A stretch of 64,000 nucleotides of DNA. Source: a bacterium. Its GTDB lineage: Bacteria > Fidelibacterota > Marinisomatia > Marinisomatales > JAHJCW01. The translations under genes and the position numbers were made by a program. Under the pieces are notes generated by a model. It did not search any database. It worked only from the letters and a program-made list of their open reading frames with translations, and was not told the origin of the DNA. The stretch covers positions 1 through 64,000 of the forward strand of contig JANQGY010000018.1 in NCBI GenBank assembly GCA_028282845.1, read 5' to 3'. Below are positions 25,089 to 33,803 of the stretch, in pieces. Positions within the stretch are counted from its first letter, which is position 1. Each line of letters begins with the position of its first letter.

Positions 25089-26260
25089 TGCATTTTTCCT
25101 CTGATTGCATCGGTTGGTTTTAGTTTTGATATTCGTCTCGTCGGCAGATAACTAACAATTGTAGTAACAATAAAAACAATTAGTACTGTTGCCGTTATTA
25201 GACCGATACTATATACAGGATATATTTTCTCTGCTAATGCCATACCAAATTCTTCGGTGCTGTCAACCGGCATGGCATAGCCGACTTTCGCTTGCCAGGC
25301 TAAGAGCGGTATTCCATAGATAGCACCAAAAATAGCTGCCAACACGGCGTGCATAGCTCCTTCGATAGTAAATAACTTAACTACCTGTCCCCGGGTCATA
25401 CCAATGGCTACATGAGTGCCGATTTCTTTCTGTCGGCGGAAAATTGAAAGAACCTGCGTATCAAATATTGCTACCAATGCTAACGACAATAGGAAGAAGA
25501 ACATGACATAACCACCTACATTTTTCATTTTTATCATATCTCTGAAATCCTGTAGCAGAAAATCATTGTTTTTGAAAACAAATCCCGGAAGACTTCCGAT
25601 GTAACCGGTTTCTTTCTTAGCAACAAGAATAGATGCTTCCTCAGGTAATTGAAGCATCGCTTGATGCCGGTCTAAAGGTATCCATAAAATTCCACCGTCA
25701 ACCGTCGGAACGTCCACTTTGAAAACATTCACGATTTTAGCTTCGGCTGCATCAAACGTGCCGTTGGCATCCCGCCATCTGACAGTTACATAGTCACCGA
25801 TTTTCAATTTATTATTCTTAGCCATATTGGCACCGATAATTGCCGGAATTTCTTCAATATCGGTTTTTAGGGTAGCGGTAGGCAGTTTTAGAACCGTTTG
25901 GTCAGGATCAATACCTTTTAAAAATACACTTTGTACCCGTCCTTCGGGATATATTGATCCTTGTGAAATTAATATCGGGGTAAGATTACCTTTGTTAATC
26001 TCTATTTGAGCGGTTTCGGGAATACGGGCATGGCTGTCTTCAATAGTGAATGGATCATACGGATCGTAGGCTTCGTGCCAATACTGACCTCCGCCGATTT
26101 CCCAATTCCTGGTATCCCGTTCCGCCTGAACAGCCCATCCATTGACTAAACCTTTTTGCCAAATAATTACCACATATGCAAAAGACAGAACAAGTACATT
26201 AAGCACCGTTCGCAGTTTGCCTCCAACTAAGTTACGGTAAGCTAATTTTAATGCTAACAT
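25085..26260 (-). CDS. ABC transporter permease, FtsX/MacB type (first)
   Basis: 391 residues from ATG 26260, preceded by GAGG 7 bases upstream. A GTG at 26272 overlapping the ATPase stop would add four residues. It has the same layout as the other permease: an N-terminal helix (20-40), a periplasmic domain and three C-terminal helices. The coupling segment FRRQKEIGTHVAIGMTRGQ lies between helices 2 and 3. Four bases overlap with the downstream permease. Together with the ATPase and LolA-like protein, it is likely to move a lipid or lipoprotein out of the inner membrane rather than import a solute. Confidence 0.9.
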   Translation of the reverse strand: MLALKLAYRNLVGGKLRTVLNVLVLSFAYVVIIWQKGLVNGWAVQAERDTRNWEIGGGQYWHEAYDPYDPFTIEDSHARIPETAQIEINKGNLTPILISQGSIYPEGRVQSVFLKGIDPDQTVLKLPTATLKTDIEEIPAIIGANMAKNNKLKIGDYVTVRWRDANGTFDAAEAKIVNVFKVDVPTVDGGILWIPLDRHQAMLQLPEEASILVAKKETGYIGSLPGFVFKNNDFLLQDFRDMIKMKNVGGYVMFFFLLSLALVAIFDTQVLSIFRRQKEIGTHVAIGMTRGQVVKLFTIEGAMHAVLAAIFGAIYGIPLLAWQAKVGYAMPVDSTEEFGMALAEKIYPVYSIGLITATVLIVFIVTTIVSYLPTRRISKLKPTDAIRGKMQ

Positions 26261-26268
26261 AATTGACC

Positions 26269-26967
26269 TCACTTATTGGTAATTTGTTCATCGCCGACAA
26301 CTTTGCCGTCTTCCAAATTAATTTTTCGTCTCAAATATTGGATAACCTTTTCGTCATGTGTCGCGAAAATAAAAGTTGTTTTAAGTTCGGTATTCAGCTT
26401 TTCCATTGTCCGCAAAATATGATGAGAATTTTTGGCATCCAGGTTAGCCGTTGGTTCATCGGCAAGCACGATCTCCGGTTCTTTTACCATCGCGCGGGCG
26501 ATGGAAACCCGTTGGCATTCGCCACCGGAGAGTTGTGTCGGTCGTGATCTGACTTTATCTGTTAATCCGGCCCATTCCAGGGATTTCATTATTTTTGTTT
26601 TCCGTTCTGTGGTGGAATATTTTTGAAGTAATAGAGGCAACTCCACATTTTCGTAAACGGTGTACACTGGTAGAAGATTATAGGTCTGAAAAATAAAACC
26701 GATATGTATGTTGCGTAAATTTGCCGCTTCTTTTTTGGATAGATCGCTGACCGATTTCCCAAGTACGGAGACTGTCCCTTTGGTAGGCACATCCAAGGAA
26801 CCAATAATGTTCAACAATGTCGTTTTACCCGAACCACTGGGCCCTATAAGCCCGGCAAACTCACCTTTTTCAAAAGATAAATTTATTTCATTGAGTGCGG
26901 TGAACTTCCCTTTGCCGATCGGAAAAGTTTTGATCAGATCTTCGATTTGTATTAATGTTGAAGCCAT
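26269..26967 (-). CDS. ABC transporter ATPase, LolD/MacB type
   Basis: 232 residues, a single nucleotide-binding domain. Walker A is GPSGSGKTT (about 43-51), Q-loop FIFQTYN, signature LSGGECQRVSIARA, Walker B EIVLADEPTANLD and switch His FATHDEKV. The LolD/MacB subfamily is indicated by the short length, the YENVELPLLL region and the neighbouring FtsX-type permeases. It powers the transporter by ATP hydrolysis at the cytosolic face. It is encoded 14 bases after the outer-membrane protein gene. Confidence 0.95.
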   Translation of the reverse strand: MASTLIQIEDLIKTFPIGKGKFTALNEINLSFEKGEFAGLIGPSGSGKTTLLNIIGSLDVPTKGTVSVLGKSVSDLSKKEAANLRNIHIGFIFQTYNLLPVYTVYENVELPLLLQKYSTTERKTKIMKSLEWAGLTDKVRSRPTQLSGGECQRVSIARAMVKEPEIVLADEPTANLDAKNSHHILRTMEKLNTELKTTFIFATHDEKVIQYLRRKINLEDGKVVGDEQITNK

Positions 26968-26981
26968 TCTATTTTCCTTTT

Positions 26982-28112
26982 TTAATGATTGTAAATAAGC
27001 ATCAATTGTATTCCGCGATTGCCGAAATCTGAAGACGCTTGATTAAAACTAAAAGATGATTCAGTGTCAGAACTAAAATATGTATTTATTAAAAGCATCC
27101 AATTATCATAGCTACGCTGCCAGCTCAAATAATAATACGAGAGGTTTCTATCCCAACTATAGAATAGGTAGGCCGATAGATTATCAAAGATACTAACCGG
27201 ATAAGTAAATATTAATCCGGACATATTGATTGCAGTATCTGTGGTAAAAGGATTATCATCTACATTATACACAAAATGTTCGCCGGTGATAGTTAGACCA
27301 TTGCCAATTCCCAATGTGTAGTCTCCGCCTAATGTCAAAAATGACTGCCAATTCGGATGATCCGCGCCATAATCCGCATATACTAATGTTGATTCAAACC
27401 ACAAGCCGATTCCTATGTCAAAATATCCGTCAATGGCGCCGCGTATTTCAGGTGTGGATTTTGGCATTGTAGTGATATTATAATGTGATGGCAGATCATT
27501 GCGACTGATAATTCTGTTATGTGCCGAGAAACCAAGTTCACCACTCGCCAAGGTCATTTGATATCTACCACCAAATTCTACATTGTTCTTTTTAGTTGGT
27601 ATGGATTCCCAACCTTTGGTATCCTCGTTCCAGAGCAATGCCCAAAACCATATATTAGTATTATTGGTAAAATCCCGCCGTGCTCTGATGCCCCACACTC
27701 CTTCAGTCAATTGCAGAGGGTCGGTCGGATCAATCCGATCGAACCACATCAAAGATCGGAAAATCCGGGCATTCCCGAACGTGATTTTTTGCAAGCCCAT
27801 GCGTAATTCAATTTTGTCAGTGGTTCGACGAAACCACATTCGAAACGGTTTGATCTCAAAATCAATCTCTTGATCTTGCTCGGGCTGCTTACGATAGGTT
27901 GCCTGTATATCAAAGGCTATTTCAGTATCAAATATGGCGGAGGGCCAGGGAACGGTTAATGACCATGTTGGAATATATTGCAAGCCTAATTGTGAAGTAT
28001 AACCTTTACTATCTTTGGAGATGCCCCCGATTGTTGATAGCTGTCCGTGCGATTTGGCAAGTGCGATAGAGTATATCAAAAAGACTGCTAATATGATTCT
28101 TTTTTTCGTCAC
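26982..28112 (-). CDS. Outer-membrane beta-barrel protein
   Basis: 376 residues starting with GTG at 28112, overlapping the TetR stop by 4 bases (GTGA). A signal peptide (ending AKSHGQLS) is followed by alternating amphipathic strands rich in Trp and Tyr: WFRRTTDKIELRMGLQKI, RSLMWFDRIDPTDPLQ, WFWALLWNEDTKGWE and others. This suggests a 14-18-strand barrel resembling DUF1302-type or porin-like proteins. The R-x-G-x-Q-K-I-x-(F/W)-G and D-P-T-D motifs are common to such barrels. It may be the outer-membrane partner of the adjacent ABC export system; that is inference from the operon. Confidence 0.75.
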   Translation of the reverse strand: MTKKRIILAVFLIYSIALAKSHGQLSTIGGISKDSKGYTSQLGLQYIPTWSLTVPWPSAIFDTEIAFDIQATYRKQPEQDQEIDFEIKPFRMWFRRTTDKIELRMGLQKITFGNARIFRSLMWFDRIDPTDPLQLTEGVWGIRARRDFTNNTNIWFWALLWNEDTKGWESIPTKKNNVEFGGRYQMTLASGELGFSAHNRIISRNDLPSHYNITTMPKSTPEIRGAIDGYFDIGIGLWFESTLVYADYGADHPNWQSFLTLGGDYTLGIGNGLTITGEHFVYNVDDNPFTTDTAINMSGLIFTYPVSIFDNLSAYLFYSWDRNLSYYYLSWQRSYDNWMLLINTYFSSDTESSFSFNQASSDFGNRGIQLMLIYNH

Positions 28113-28705
28113 TTCTTTTTACCCATTATACCGTAAAAATAGAAATTGATAATGTCCATTGTTAGATCCTCTGTATTTTCGTACAAGGATAAGAATTTTT
28201 CATCTTCCGCCATTTCAAGAAAGTGGTTTACCATATAAGACATAAAGTTTATGCTTATGTCATTTCTAACACTTCCTCTCTTCTGAGCTTGCTCAACCAT
28301 ACTTAAAAAAATGATCTGATTCTTTTGTGTGTAGTCCAGTATCTGATCATTGATCTTGGGTGACAGGTTCATAAAGTCTAAGAAGAATTCTTTGCTGAAC
28401 TTTTTGGAATAAACCATTTTCAGCTTTATAAATTGATCTATCTTGTGCTCAAAAGTTGAGAGTTGTTTCCAAATTGAGTCAAACTCAACTTGTGCATTGT
28501 CAAGAATTGAAAAAATGATATTTTCGGCTAAATGTACTTTATTTTTAAAAAATTTATAGAAGGTCATTTTACTGACTTCAGCAGATTTACAAATCTCTTC
28601 AACAGTGACTCTTTTGACGCCATAGCGCATAAAGAGGTCGGTAGCAGTACTTAAAATAGCGTCATATTTAGCTGATTTTTTTGCGGTGGTAACAGATAAA
28701 TTCAT
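28109..28705 (-). CDS. TetR family transcriptional regulator
   Basis: 198 residues. The N-terminal helix-turn-helix (about residues 12-58) reads ILSTATDLFMRYGVKRVTVE, then EICKSAEVSKMTFYKFFKNK, a standard TetR DNA-binding domain. The C-terminal part is helical and diverse and should bind a hydrophobic ligand. It heads the operon of barrel protein, ABC transporter, LolA-like and hemolysin-III-like genes, all overlapping or nearly so. Autoregulation is likely for the family, with a site in the 233-base gap upstream shared with the divergent hydrogenase operon. Confidence 0.92.
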   Translation of the reverse strand: MNLSVTTAKKSAKYDAILSTATDLFMRYGVKRVTVEEICKSAEVSKMTFYKFFKNKVHLAENIIFSILDNAQVEFDSIWKQLSTFEHKIDQFIKLKMVYSKKFSKEFFLDFMNLSPKINDQILDYTQKNQIIFLSMVEQAQKRGSVRNDISINFMSYMVNHFLEMAEDEKFLSLYENTEDLTMDIINFYFYGIMGKKK

Positions 28706-28938
28706 AATAATTTAGTATTACATTAATAAAATAATTATACGATTAACGTTCATAAATTATAAAAACGTAAGATTATTGTCAAGTATTTTCGTTAATTCAG
28801 CTATTTAGTACTTATATTTATTGCTTGAGATTTCTTGGTAACGGTAAATTAGGATAGCAGAGTCTTGTATTCAAATACAAGTAAGCTGCTTTTAGAAAAT
28901 AAAAAATGGCAACCTGAATAATTAAAACATATTAAGTT
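28706..28938. promoter_or_regulatory. Divergent promoter region between tetR and the group 3b hydrogenase
   Basis: A 233-base AT-rich gap between two divergent operons. It holds imperfect ACGTT/AACGT half-sites at about 28740-28770 (AACGTT, AAAACGT) and the clear inverted repeat at 28856-28890. No confident -35/-10 pair can be assigned by eye. Both TetR and hydrogenase promoters must lie here. Confidence 0.5.
28856..28890. repeat. Hairpin / palindrome ahead of the hydrogenase operon
   Basis: The core CTTGTATT-CA-AATACAAG (28864-28881) is a perfect 8-bp inverted repeat. An outer AGCAG (28856-28860) pairs with CTGCT (28886-28890), followed by TTTTAG. The 18-bp core has the size of a TetR-family operator, and lies 57 bases before the first hydrogenase gene. 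The whole structure could also form an RNA hairpin with a short U tract, as an attenuator. Confidence 0.45.
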
Positions 28939-29997
28939 ATGGAAAAATATCAACTTAACACAAATAAAATAGAATCCTTTATTACTCATCTGAAGAATAA
29001 AGGTAAGGTTTTTGCTCCACATAAATCAGGGAAAAACTCATTTAAGTTTAATGAAGTTGAGAACCCGGATTCTGTAGTACTCGATTATAATCGTACTCTT
29101 AATTCAATAAAAAAGTATTTTCTTCCGCCCCGTGAAGTACTATTGTCATTTTCAAAAAAAGAATATTCTTTTGAAAAAAGTACTATAGAAGTTGAGAAGA
29201 AAATATTCCTTGGTGTGCATAATTATGATGTTAAGGGTGTTTTGAGATTGGATTATAATTTTTCTCAAGGCAACCCCGAGGATAATTATTTGAAGCGACG
29301 TGCGGACAGTATATTCATTGGTGTTTCTTACGAGCCCGATGAGTACCATTTTAGTCAATCGGTAGGAATTCCATTGCATGACACCGAAGGATTCGATATT
29401 TACCTTGAAAAGAATGATTCGGGATATACCATCTCAGCAATTACTGAAAACGGGCAAAGTATTGTTGATGGTTTCGACGGATTTTCAGAAGAACAGGCTG
29501 CTCCTTCCAATCATGTACAATTCAAGAACAGACTCAAATATAATTATAACAGATTACCGGAAGTCTTTGAACATTCATGGAATGCTTCCGTTTGGGAGGA
29601 AGTGTCAAAACGTTGTGTCGGCTGTGGAACATGCAATTTAGTTTGTCCGACTTGTTATTGTTTTGACGTAGAAGATAATATGGACTTATCATTACTGCAA
29701 GGTACACGGGAAAGGAATTGGGATGGTTGTATGTTAAATTCATTTGCTGCTGTAGCCGGTGGTGAGAATTTTAGAGAAACACTTGCCGAACGTCAAAGAC
29801 ATCGGGTTTACCGGAAATTTAAATATATCACAGATATAACAGGAGAACCGTGGTGTATTGGTTGTGGCCGCTGTACGGCTTATTGTACTGCGGGGATAAG
29901 CATCGTTGAAATAGTGAATGATTTATGCGATGAGTATGAGGCAAAATATCTTAACCGTCCGGTTGAACAAAGCGGACTCAATGCTGCGAGGTTATAA
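28939..29997 (+). CDS. hydB: Group 3b [NiFe] hydrogenase beta subunit (4Fe-4S)
   Basis: 352 residues. It belongs to the family of HydB/SHI-beta and anaerobic sulfite reductase subunit A. Two ferredoxin-type clusters are visible in the C-terminal half: CVGCGTCNLVCPTCYC near residues 229-244 and CIGCGRCTAYC near 312-322. This subunit passes electrons between the hydrogenase small subunit and the flavoprotein gamma subunit in the cytosol. It is the first gene of an operon in the order beta, gamma, delta, alpha, the same order as Pyrococcus hydBGDA. The next gene starts on the last base of its stop. Confidence 0.9.
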   Translation: MEKYQLNTNKIESFITHLKNKGKVFAPHKSGKNSFKFNEVENPDSVVLDYNRTLNSIKKYFLPPREVLLSFSKKEYSFEKSTIEVEKKIFLGVHNYDVKGVLRLDYNFSQGNPEDNYLKRRADSIFIGVSYEPDEYHFSQSVGIPLHDTEGFDIYLEKNDSGYTISAITENGQSIVDGFDGFSEEQAAPSNHVQFKNRLKYNYNRLPEVFEHSWNASVWEEVSKRCVGCGTCNLVCPTCYCFDVEDNMDLSLLQGTRERNWDGCMLNSFAAVAGGENFRETLAERQRHRVYRKFKYITDITGEPWCIGCGRCTAYCTAGISIVEIVNDLCDEYEAKYLNRPVEQSGLNAARL

Positions 29998-30842
29998 TGT
30001 CGATTGCAATTCAGAATTTTGAAGCACAGGAATTATATTATCCGGAAATAGCTGAAATTTCAGCCGTTAAGCGATTCACCGCTAAAGAAAAATGGTTTGA
30101 AATTACCCTGCCGGGAGGACGTTCATTAGGGCATCAACCGGGACAGTTTGTGCAAGTATCCTTATTTGGTGCCGGCGAAGCACCGATTTCAGTTACTTCG
30201 TCACCGACCAAAAAAGGCGCTTTTGAACTATGTGTTCGTGAAGTTGGTATGTTAACAAATGTTCTGCATAGTTTGGAGACCGGATCAAAAATTGGTATTA
30301 GAGGACCATTCGGTAGAGGGTTTGACGTTGAATCATTTAAAGGTAAAGATATTTTAATAATTGGTGGCGGTATTGGCATCGTTCCGTTGCGGTCACTTAT
30401 TAATTATGTAATTGATAATCGCAAGGATTTTGGACGATTAATTATTGCGTACGGTGCAAAATCGCCGGATGAATTATTATATCCTGAAGAATTAGTACAA
30501 TGGGAAAACAGTAAGGAAATTGAATACCACGTTACGGTTGATCAAGGGACACCGGAATGGAAAGGAAATACGGGTGTAATTACAACATTGATACCACCTT
30601 TGGATTTAGATCTAGAAAATACGATTGCGGCTGTAGTGGGACCACCCATAATGTATAAATTTGTATTAATGTCTCTTAAAACGAAGCGCGTTCCAGACGA
30701 AAATATTTATATGTCATTGGAACGTAGAATGAAATGCGGTGTCGGTAAATGCGGTCATTGTCAGATTAACCATTCCTATGTATGCCAAGAAGGTCCGGTT
30801 TATCATTATCCTGAAATCAAAAACTTACAAGAGGCGATCTAA
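29997..30842 (+). CDS. hydG: Group 3b hydrogenase gamma subunit (FAD, NAD(P), 2Fe-2S)
   Basis: 281 residues of the ferredoxin reductase / dihydroorotate dehydrogenase electron-transfer (PyrK, AsrB) family. The FAD domain has GQFVQVSLFGAGEAPISVTS. The nucleotide-binding domain has IIGGGIGIVPLRSL, and VGPPIMYKF is the conserved loop near the pyridine nucleotide. A C-terminal 2Fe-2S site is formed by CGVGKCGHC and a later Cys in YVCQEGP. It transfers hydride between NAD(P)H and the iron-sulfur chain. Group 3b enzymes prefer NADP(H) by family knowledge. Translation is coupled to both neighbours by 1-base overlaps. Confidence 0.92.
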   Translation: MSIAIQNFEAQELYYPEIAEISAVKRFTAKEKWFEITLPGGRSLGHQPGQFVQVSLFGAGEAPISVTSSPTKKGAFELCVREVGMLTNVLHSLETGSKIGIRGPFGRGFDVESFKGKDILIIGGGIGIVPLRSLINYVIDNRKDFGRLIIAYGAKSPDELLYPEELVQWENSKEIEYHVTVDQGTPEWKGNTGVITTLIPPLDLDLENTIAAVVGPPIMYKFVLMSLKTKRVPDENIYMSLERRMKCGVGKCGHCQINHSYVCQEGPVYHYPEIKNLQEAI

Positions 30843-31591
30843 TGAGTAAACCAAAAGTAGCATTTTTTGACTTTACAAGTTGCGAGGGCTGCCAGCTTAA
30901 CAAACTAAATTTAGAAGATCATCTTCTTGATATATTGGAACATATTGATATTGTAGAATTCCGTGAAGCAATGGATGATAAAGCCGATGAATATGATATC
31001 TCATTTATTGAAGGTTCGATTTCAACTCCATCCTGCATTGCACGTATCCATGATATTCGCAGACGTTCCAAAATCCTAATTGCTTTAGGAGCATGTGCAA
31101 CTCAGGGTGGTATAAATGCTATGAAGAATTTGCATCCGATTGAGGAGGTACGCGAGACTGTGTACGGAGATGATAAGTATCTCTTCCCGACTTTACCGGC
31201 AATGCCGGTGTCTGCAATTGTAAAAGTAGATTACGAAGTTAACGGTTGTCCGATGAGTACTCCGGAGTTCTTAAAAGTGTTAAAATCCTTGTTAGCGGGA
31301 CAAGAGCCCATCAAACCGGATTCCGCGGTATGCGTCGAGTGTAAATTGCGAGAGAATGAATGCCTGTACGATCGAGGCATGGTGTGTTTAGGTCCCATTT
31401 CCAAAAGTGGGTGTGGTGCAATCTGTCCGAGCTTTGGGCAATTCTGCACCGGTTGCCGCGGATTGGTATCAAATGCGGACAAGAATGCCATGATTGACAT
31501 CCTTACATCACATGGAATTACCTTAGACGAAGCAAAAAAACGTCTTTTGCTATTTAATAGTTACGATCACAGCCAAAGTATGCCAAAATAG
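30842..31591 (+). CDS. hydD: Group 3b [NiFe] hydrogenase small (delta) subunit
   Basis: 249 residues, no signal peptide, so cytosolic. The proximal cluster ligands are seen in TSCEGCQL (near residue 14-17), GACATQGG and NGCPMS. The C-terminal half has further Cys sets, CVECKLRENEC, CLGPISKSGCGAICP and CTGCRG, for the medial and distal clusters. This is the short F420/NADP-type small subunit of group 3, without the Tat signal of group 1. It relays electrons from the NiFe site of the alpha subunit to the beta subunit. Starts on the stop of the previous gene (TAATG). Confidence 0.93.
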   Translation: MSKPKVAFFDFTSCEGCQLNKLNLEDHLLDILEHIDIVEFREAMDDKADEYDISFIEGSISTPSCIARIHDIRRRSKILIALGACATQGGINAMKNLHPIEEVRETVYGDDKYLFPTLPAMPVSAIVKVDYEVNGCPMSTPEFLKVLKSLLAGQEPIKPDSAVCVECKLRENECLYDRGMVCLGPISKSGCGAICPSFGQFCTGCRGLVSNADKNAMIDILTSHGITLDEAKKRLLLFNSYDHSQSMPK

Positions 31592-31601
31592 AAGGTTTAT
31601 T

Positions 31602-32912
31602 ATGAGTAAAAATTTAGATATTAACGTCCATCATTTAACCCGCGTTGAGGGTCATGGTAATATTGTAGTCAACATGCGTGATGGAAAATTAGAACGCGCA
31701 GAATTGCATATTGTAGAGGCGATGCGTTACTTTGAAGCAATGATGAAGGGACGCAGTTTCCATGAGGCGGCAATTATAACATCTAGAATATGTGGAATTT
31801 GTTCACTTGGTCATCAAATGTCATCGCTAAAAGCGACCGAAGATGCCCTTGGGATAGAAATTTCCAAACAAACGTTATTATTGAGAAAATTGTTAGTTCA
31901 TGGTGCAACAATTCAGTCGAATATACTGCATGTATATTTTTTAGTGGCACCTGACTTGCTCGGTGCACCGAGTGTGTTTCCTTTGGTACCTACTCATAAG
32001 GACGTAATACTACGCGCCCTGCGCATGAAACGCTTAGCTAATGATATCGGGGATATTATTTCAGGGCGCGCAGTACATCCTATTACACCGGTACCGGGCG
32101 GATTTACGAGAATACCGACGGTCGGAGAGCTGAAAGAGATTAAAAGGCGATTAATTGAGGAAGGCTTGCCGGATGTAATCGAAACCGTTAAAACTGTTAA
32201 AGCAATCGCCGATGGCATTCCTAATTTCGTTCGCGAGACAGAATATATTTCACTCAGAAATGAAAATGAATATGCTCTCTATGATGGTGATATTTACTCC
32301 TCTGATACCGGTGTGACCGATGATCATAACTATCTTGAAATGACCAACGAGTTTGTTGTGCCGCACTCCACCAGTAAACATGCTAAACATAATCGCACAA
32401 GTTACATGGTCGGTGCACTTGCCCGTTGGAACAATAATTATGATCTTTTGACAGAAATCTCGCGTAATGCCGCCGAGGAGTTGGGCTTAACACCTAAGTG
32501 CTATAATCCGTACATGAATAATGTTGCTCAGGTGGTAGAATGCGCTCATTGTATTGAAGATTCGATCAAGATTATTGATGAGTTATTAGCCGATGGCTTA
32601 AAAGATGAAAAACCCAACCAAACACCTACTAAATACGGGCAAGGTGTCGGCGCCACTGAAGTGCCACGCGGTATCCTGTATCATGAGTATGAATATGATA
32701 GACAGGGAAATATTATTAAAGCTAACTGTATAATACCAACCGGTCAGAATTTGGCAAACATTGATGATGATATGAAAAAGTTAGTGCCGGAAATCATCAA
32801 TAAGCCTAAAAAAGATATTGTAAAACATTTAGAGATGTTGGTCAGAGCATACGATCCGTGTATATCGTGTTCAGTCCATATGCTAAATGTTGAATTTATC
32901 AACGAAGACTAA
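31602..32912 (+). CDS. hydA: Group 3b [NiFe] hydrogenase large (alpha) subunit
   Basis: 436 residues. The active-site metal ligands are present: N-terminal motif RICGICSLGH (near 63-72) and C-terminal motif DPCISCSVH (near 418-426). The segment after the last His, MLNVEFINED, is the short peptide that the maturation protease removes once nickel is in place. The protein has the length and EGHGNIVV start of group 3 enzymes. It catalyses H2 oxidation or proton reduction in the cytosol. The matching protease gene follows 17 bases downstream. Preceded by GAAGG before ATG 31602. Confidence 0.95.
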   Translation: MSKNLDINVHHLTRVEGHGNIVVNMRDGKLERAELHIVEAMRYFEAMMKGRSFHEAAIITSRICGICSLGHQMSSLKATEDALGIEISKQTLLLRKLLVHGATIQSNILHVYFLVAPDLLGAPSVFPLVPTHKDVILRALRMKRLANDIGDIISGRAVHPITPVPGGFTRIPTVGELKEIKRRLIEEGLPDVIETVKTVKAIADGIPNFVRETEYISLRNENEYALYDGDIYSSDTGVTDDHNYLEMTNEFVVPHSTSKHAKHNRTSYMVGALARWNNNYDLLTEISRNAAEELGLTPKCYNPYMNNVAQVVECAHCIEDSIKIIDELLADGLKDEKPNQTPTKYGQGVGATEVPRGILYHEYEYDRQGNIIKANCIIPTGQNLANIDDDMKKLVPEIINKPKKDIVKHLEMLVRAYDPCISCSVHMLNVEFINED

Positions 32913-32929
32913 ACTAATAGATATTCCCT

Positions 32930-33412
32930 TTGACTGCAAAATATAGAGTAAAAGTTATTGCTGTTGGGAATGATTTGTACGGCGATGATGGCGTCGGTAC
33001 TGCCGTAATAGAAATGCTTGGCCAAATACCGGAGATGAAAGGCATTGAGTTGGTCAACGGTGCAACCGATGCCTTAGGATTGATTGACCATTTTGAGGAT
33101 ACCGAGCACGTTATTTTAGTTGATGCGGCTCAGATGGGTGAACAACCGGGCACAGTAAAAGTATTTTCTAAAGATGAGGTCAAATTAAAAATAAAAATGG
33201 ACCATTTAACAGTCCATGGCATAAGTCTGGCAGAAACTTTTGACATCGCTAAAGCGATTGATAAGCTACCGGGAAAAATAACAATTATCGGAATTGAACC
33301 GAAGAACATCGGGATTTCCGAAAAATTAAGTGATGTTGTTGCAGAATCTATACCGGATGTTATATCACAAATTATTAATTTAACACATGTAAACACCCTA
33401 AGCGGAGGATAA
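32930..33412 (+). CDS. Hydrogenase maturation protease for the group 3b enzyme
   Basis: 160 residues from a TTG start (TTG ACT GCA), since no ATG fits ahead of the first strand. The family motif G-N-x-x-x-x-D-D-G-(V/I)-G is seen as GNDLYGDDGVG. The conserved nickel-binding acidic residues are the Asp in GDDG and the Asp in VILVDAAQMG, with a His near residue 93 (DHLTVHGIS). It cleaves the C-terminal peptide of the large subunit after nickel insertion. A second protease at 44169-44675 serves the group 1c enzyme, which fits the one-protease-per-enzyme rule. Confidence 0.9.
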   Translation: MTAKYRVKVIAVGNDLYGDDGVGTAVIEMLGQIPEMKGIELVNGATDALGLIDHFEDTEHVILVDAAQMGEQPGTVKVFSKDEVKLKIKMDHLTVHGISLAETFDIAKAIDKLPGKITIIGIEPKNIGISEKLSDVVAESIPDVISQIINLTHVNTLSGG

Positions 33413-33413
33413 A

Positions 33414-33803
33414 ATGTCAAGAAAAATAATGATCATTGATGATGATATTGATTTGGTTGAAGCAATGCGAATTACGTTGGAGTCGGATGGCTATCAAGTT
33501 ATTGATGCTCAGGAAGGTCAAAAGGGGTTGGAAATATTAAAGAAAGAAAAACCTGATTTATTGATATTGGATGTAATGATGGGAACTTTAGACGAGGGTT
33601 TTCATCTCGCTTATCAAATCAGAAATGACGAAGCAATCAAAGATATACCGATTCTTATGATAACTGCTGTTGGCGCCCAAACCGGATTTGAATTTGATAT
33701 GCAGCGTGACGAGGATTTCTTGCCGGTTAATGAATTTATTGAGAAGCCGGTTAATCCTCAGGTATTATTAGACTCAGTTAAAAGGAACTTGCCGGTTGCC
33801 TGA
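33414..33803 (+). CDS. Response regulator (receiver domain only)
   Basis: 129 residues, a CheY-like single domain. The acidic pocket is IIDDDIDL, the phospho-acceptor is Asp53 in LILDVMMG, the conserved Thr is in MITAVG, and the Lys is in IEKPVNP. There is no output domain. It begins one base after the protease stop, so it is in the hydrogenase operon, and the histidine kinase follows with an 8-base overlap. It may act on another protein, or pass phosphate on in a relay. The direct target is not seen in the window. Confidence 0.92.
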   Translation: MSRKIMIIDDDIDLVEAMRITLESDGYQVIDAQEGQKGLEILKKEKPDLLILDVMMGTLDEGFHLAYQIRNDEAIKDIPILMITAVGAQTGFEFDMQRDEDFLPVNEFIEKPVNPQVLLDSVKRNLPVA

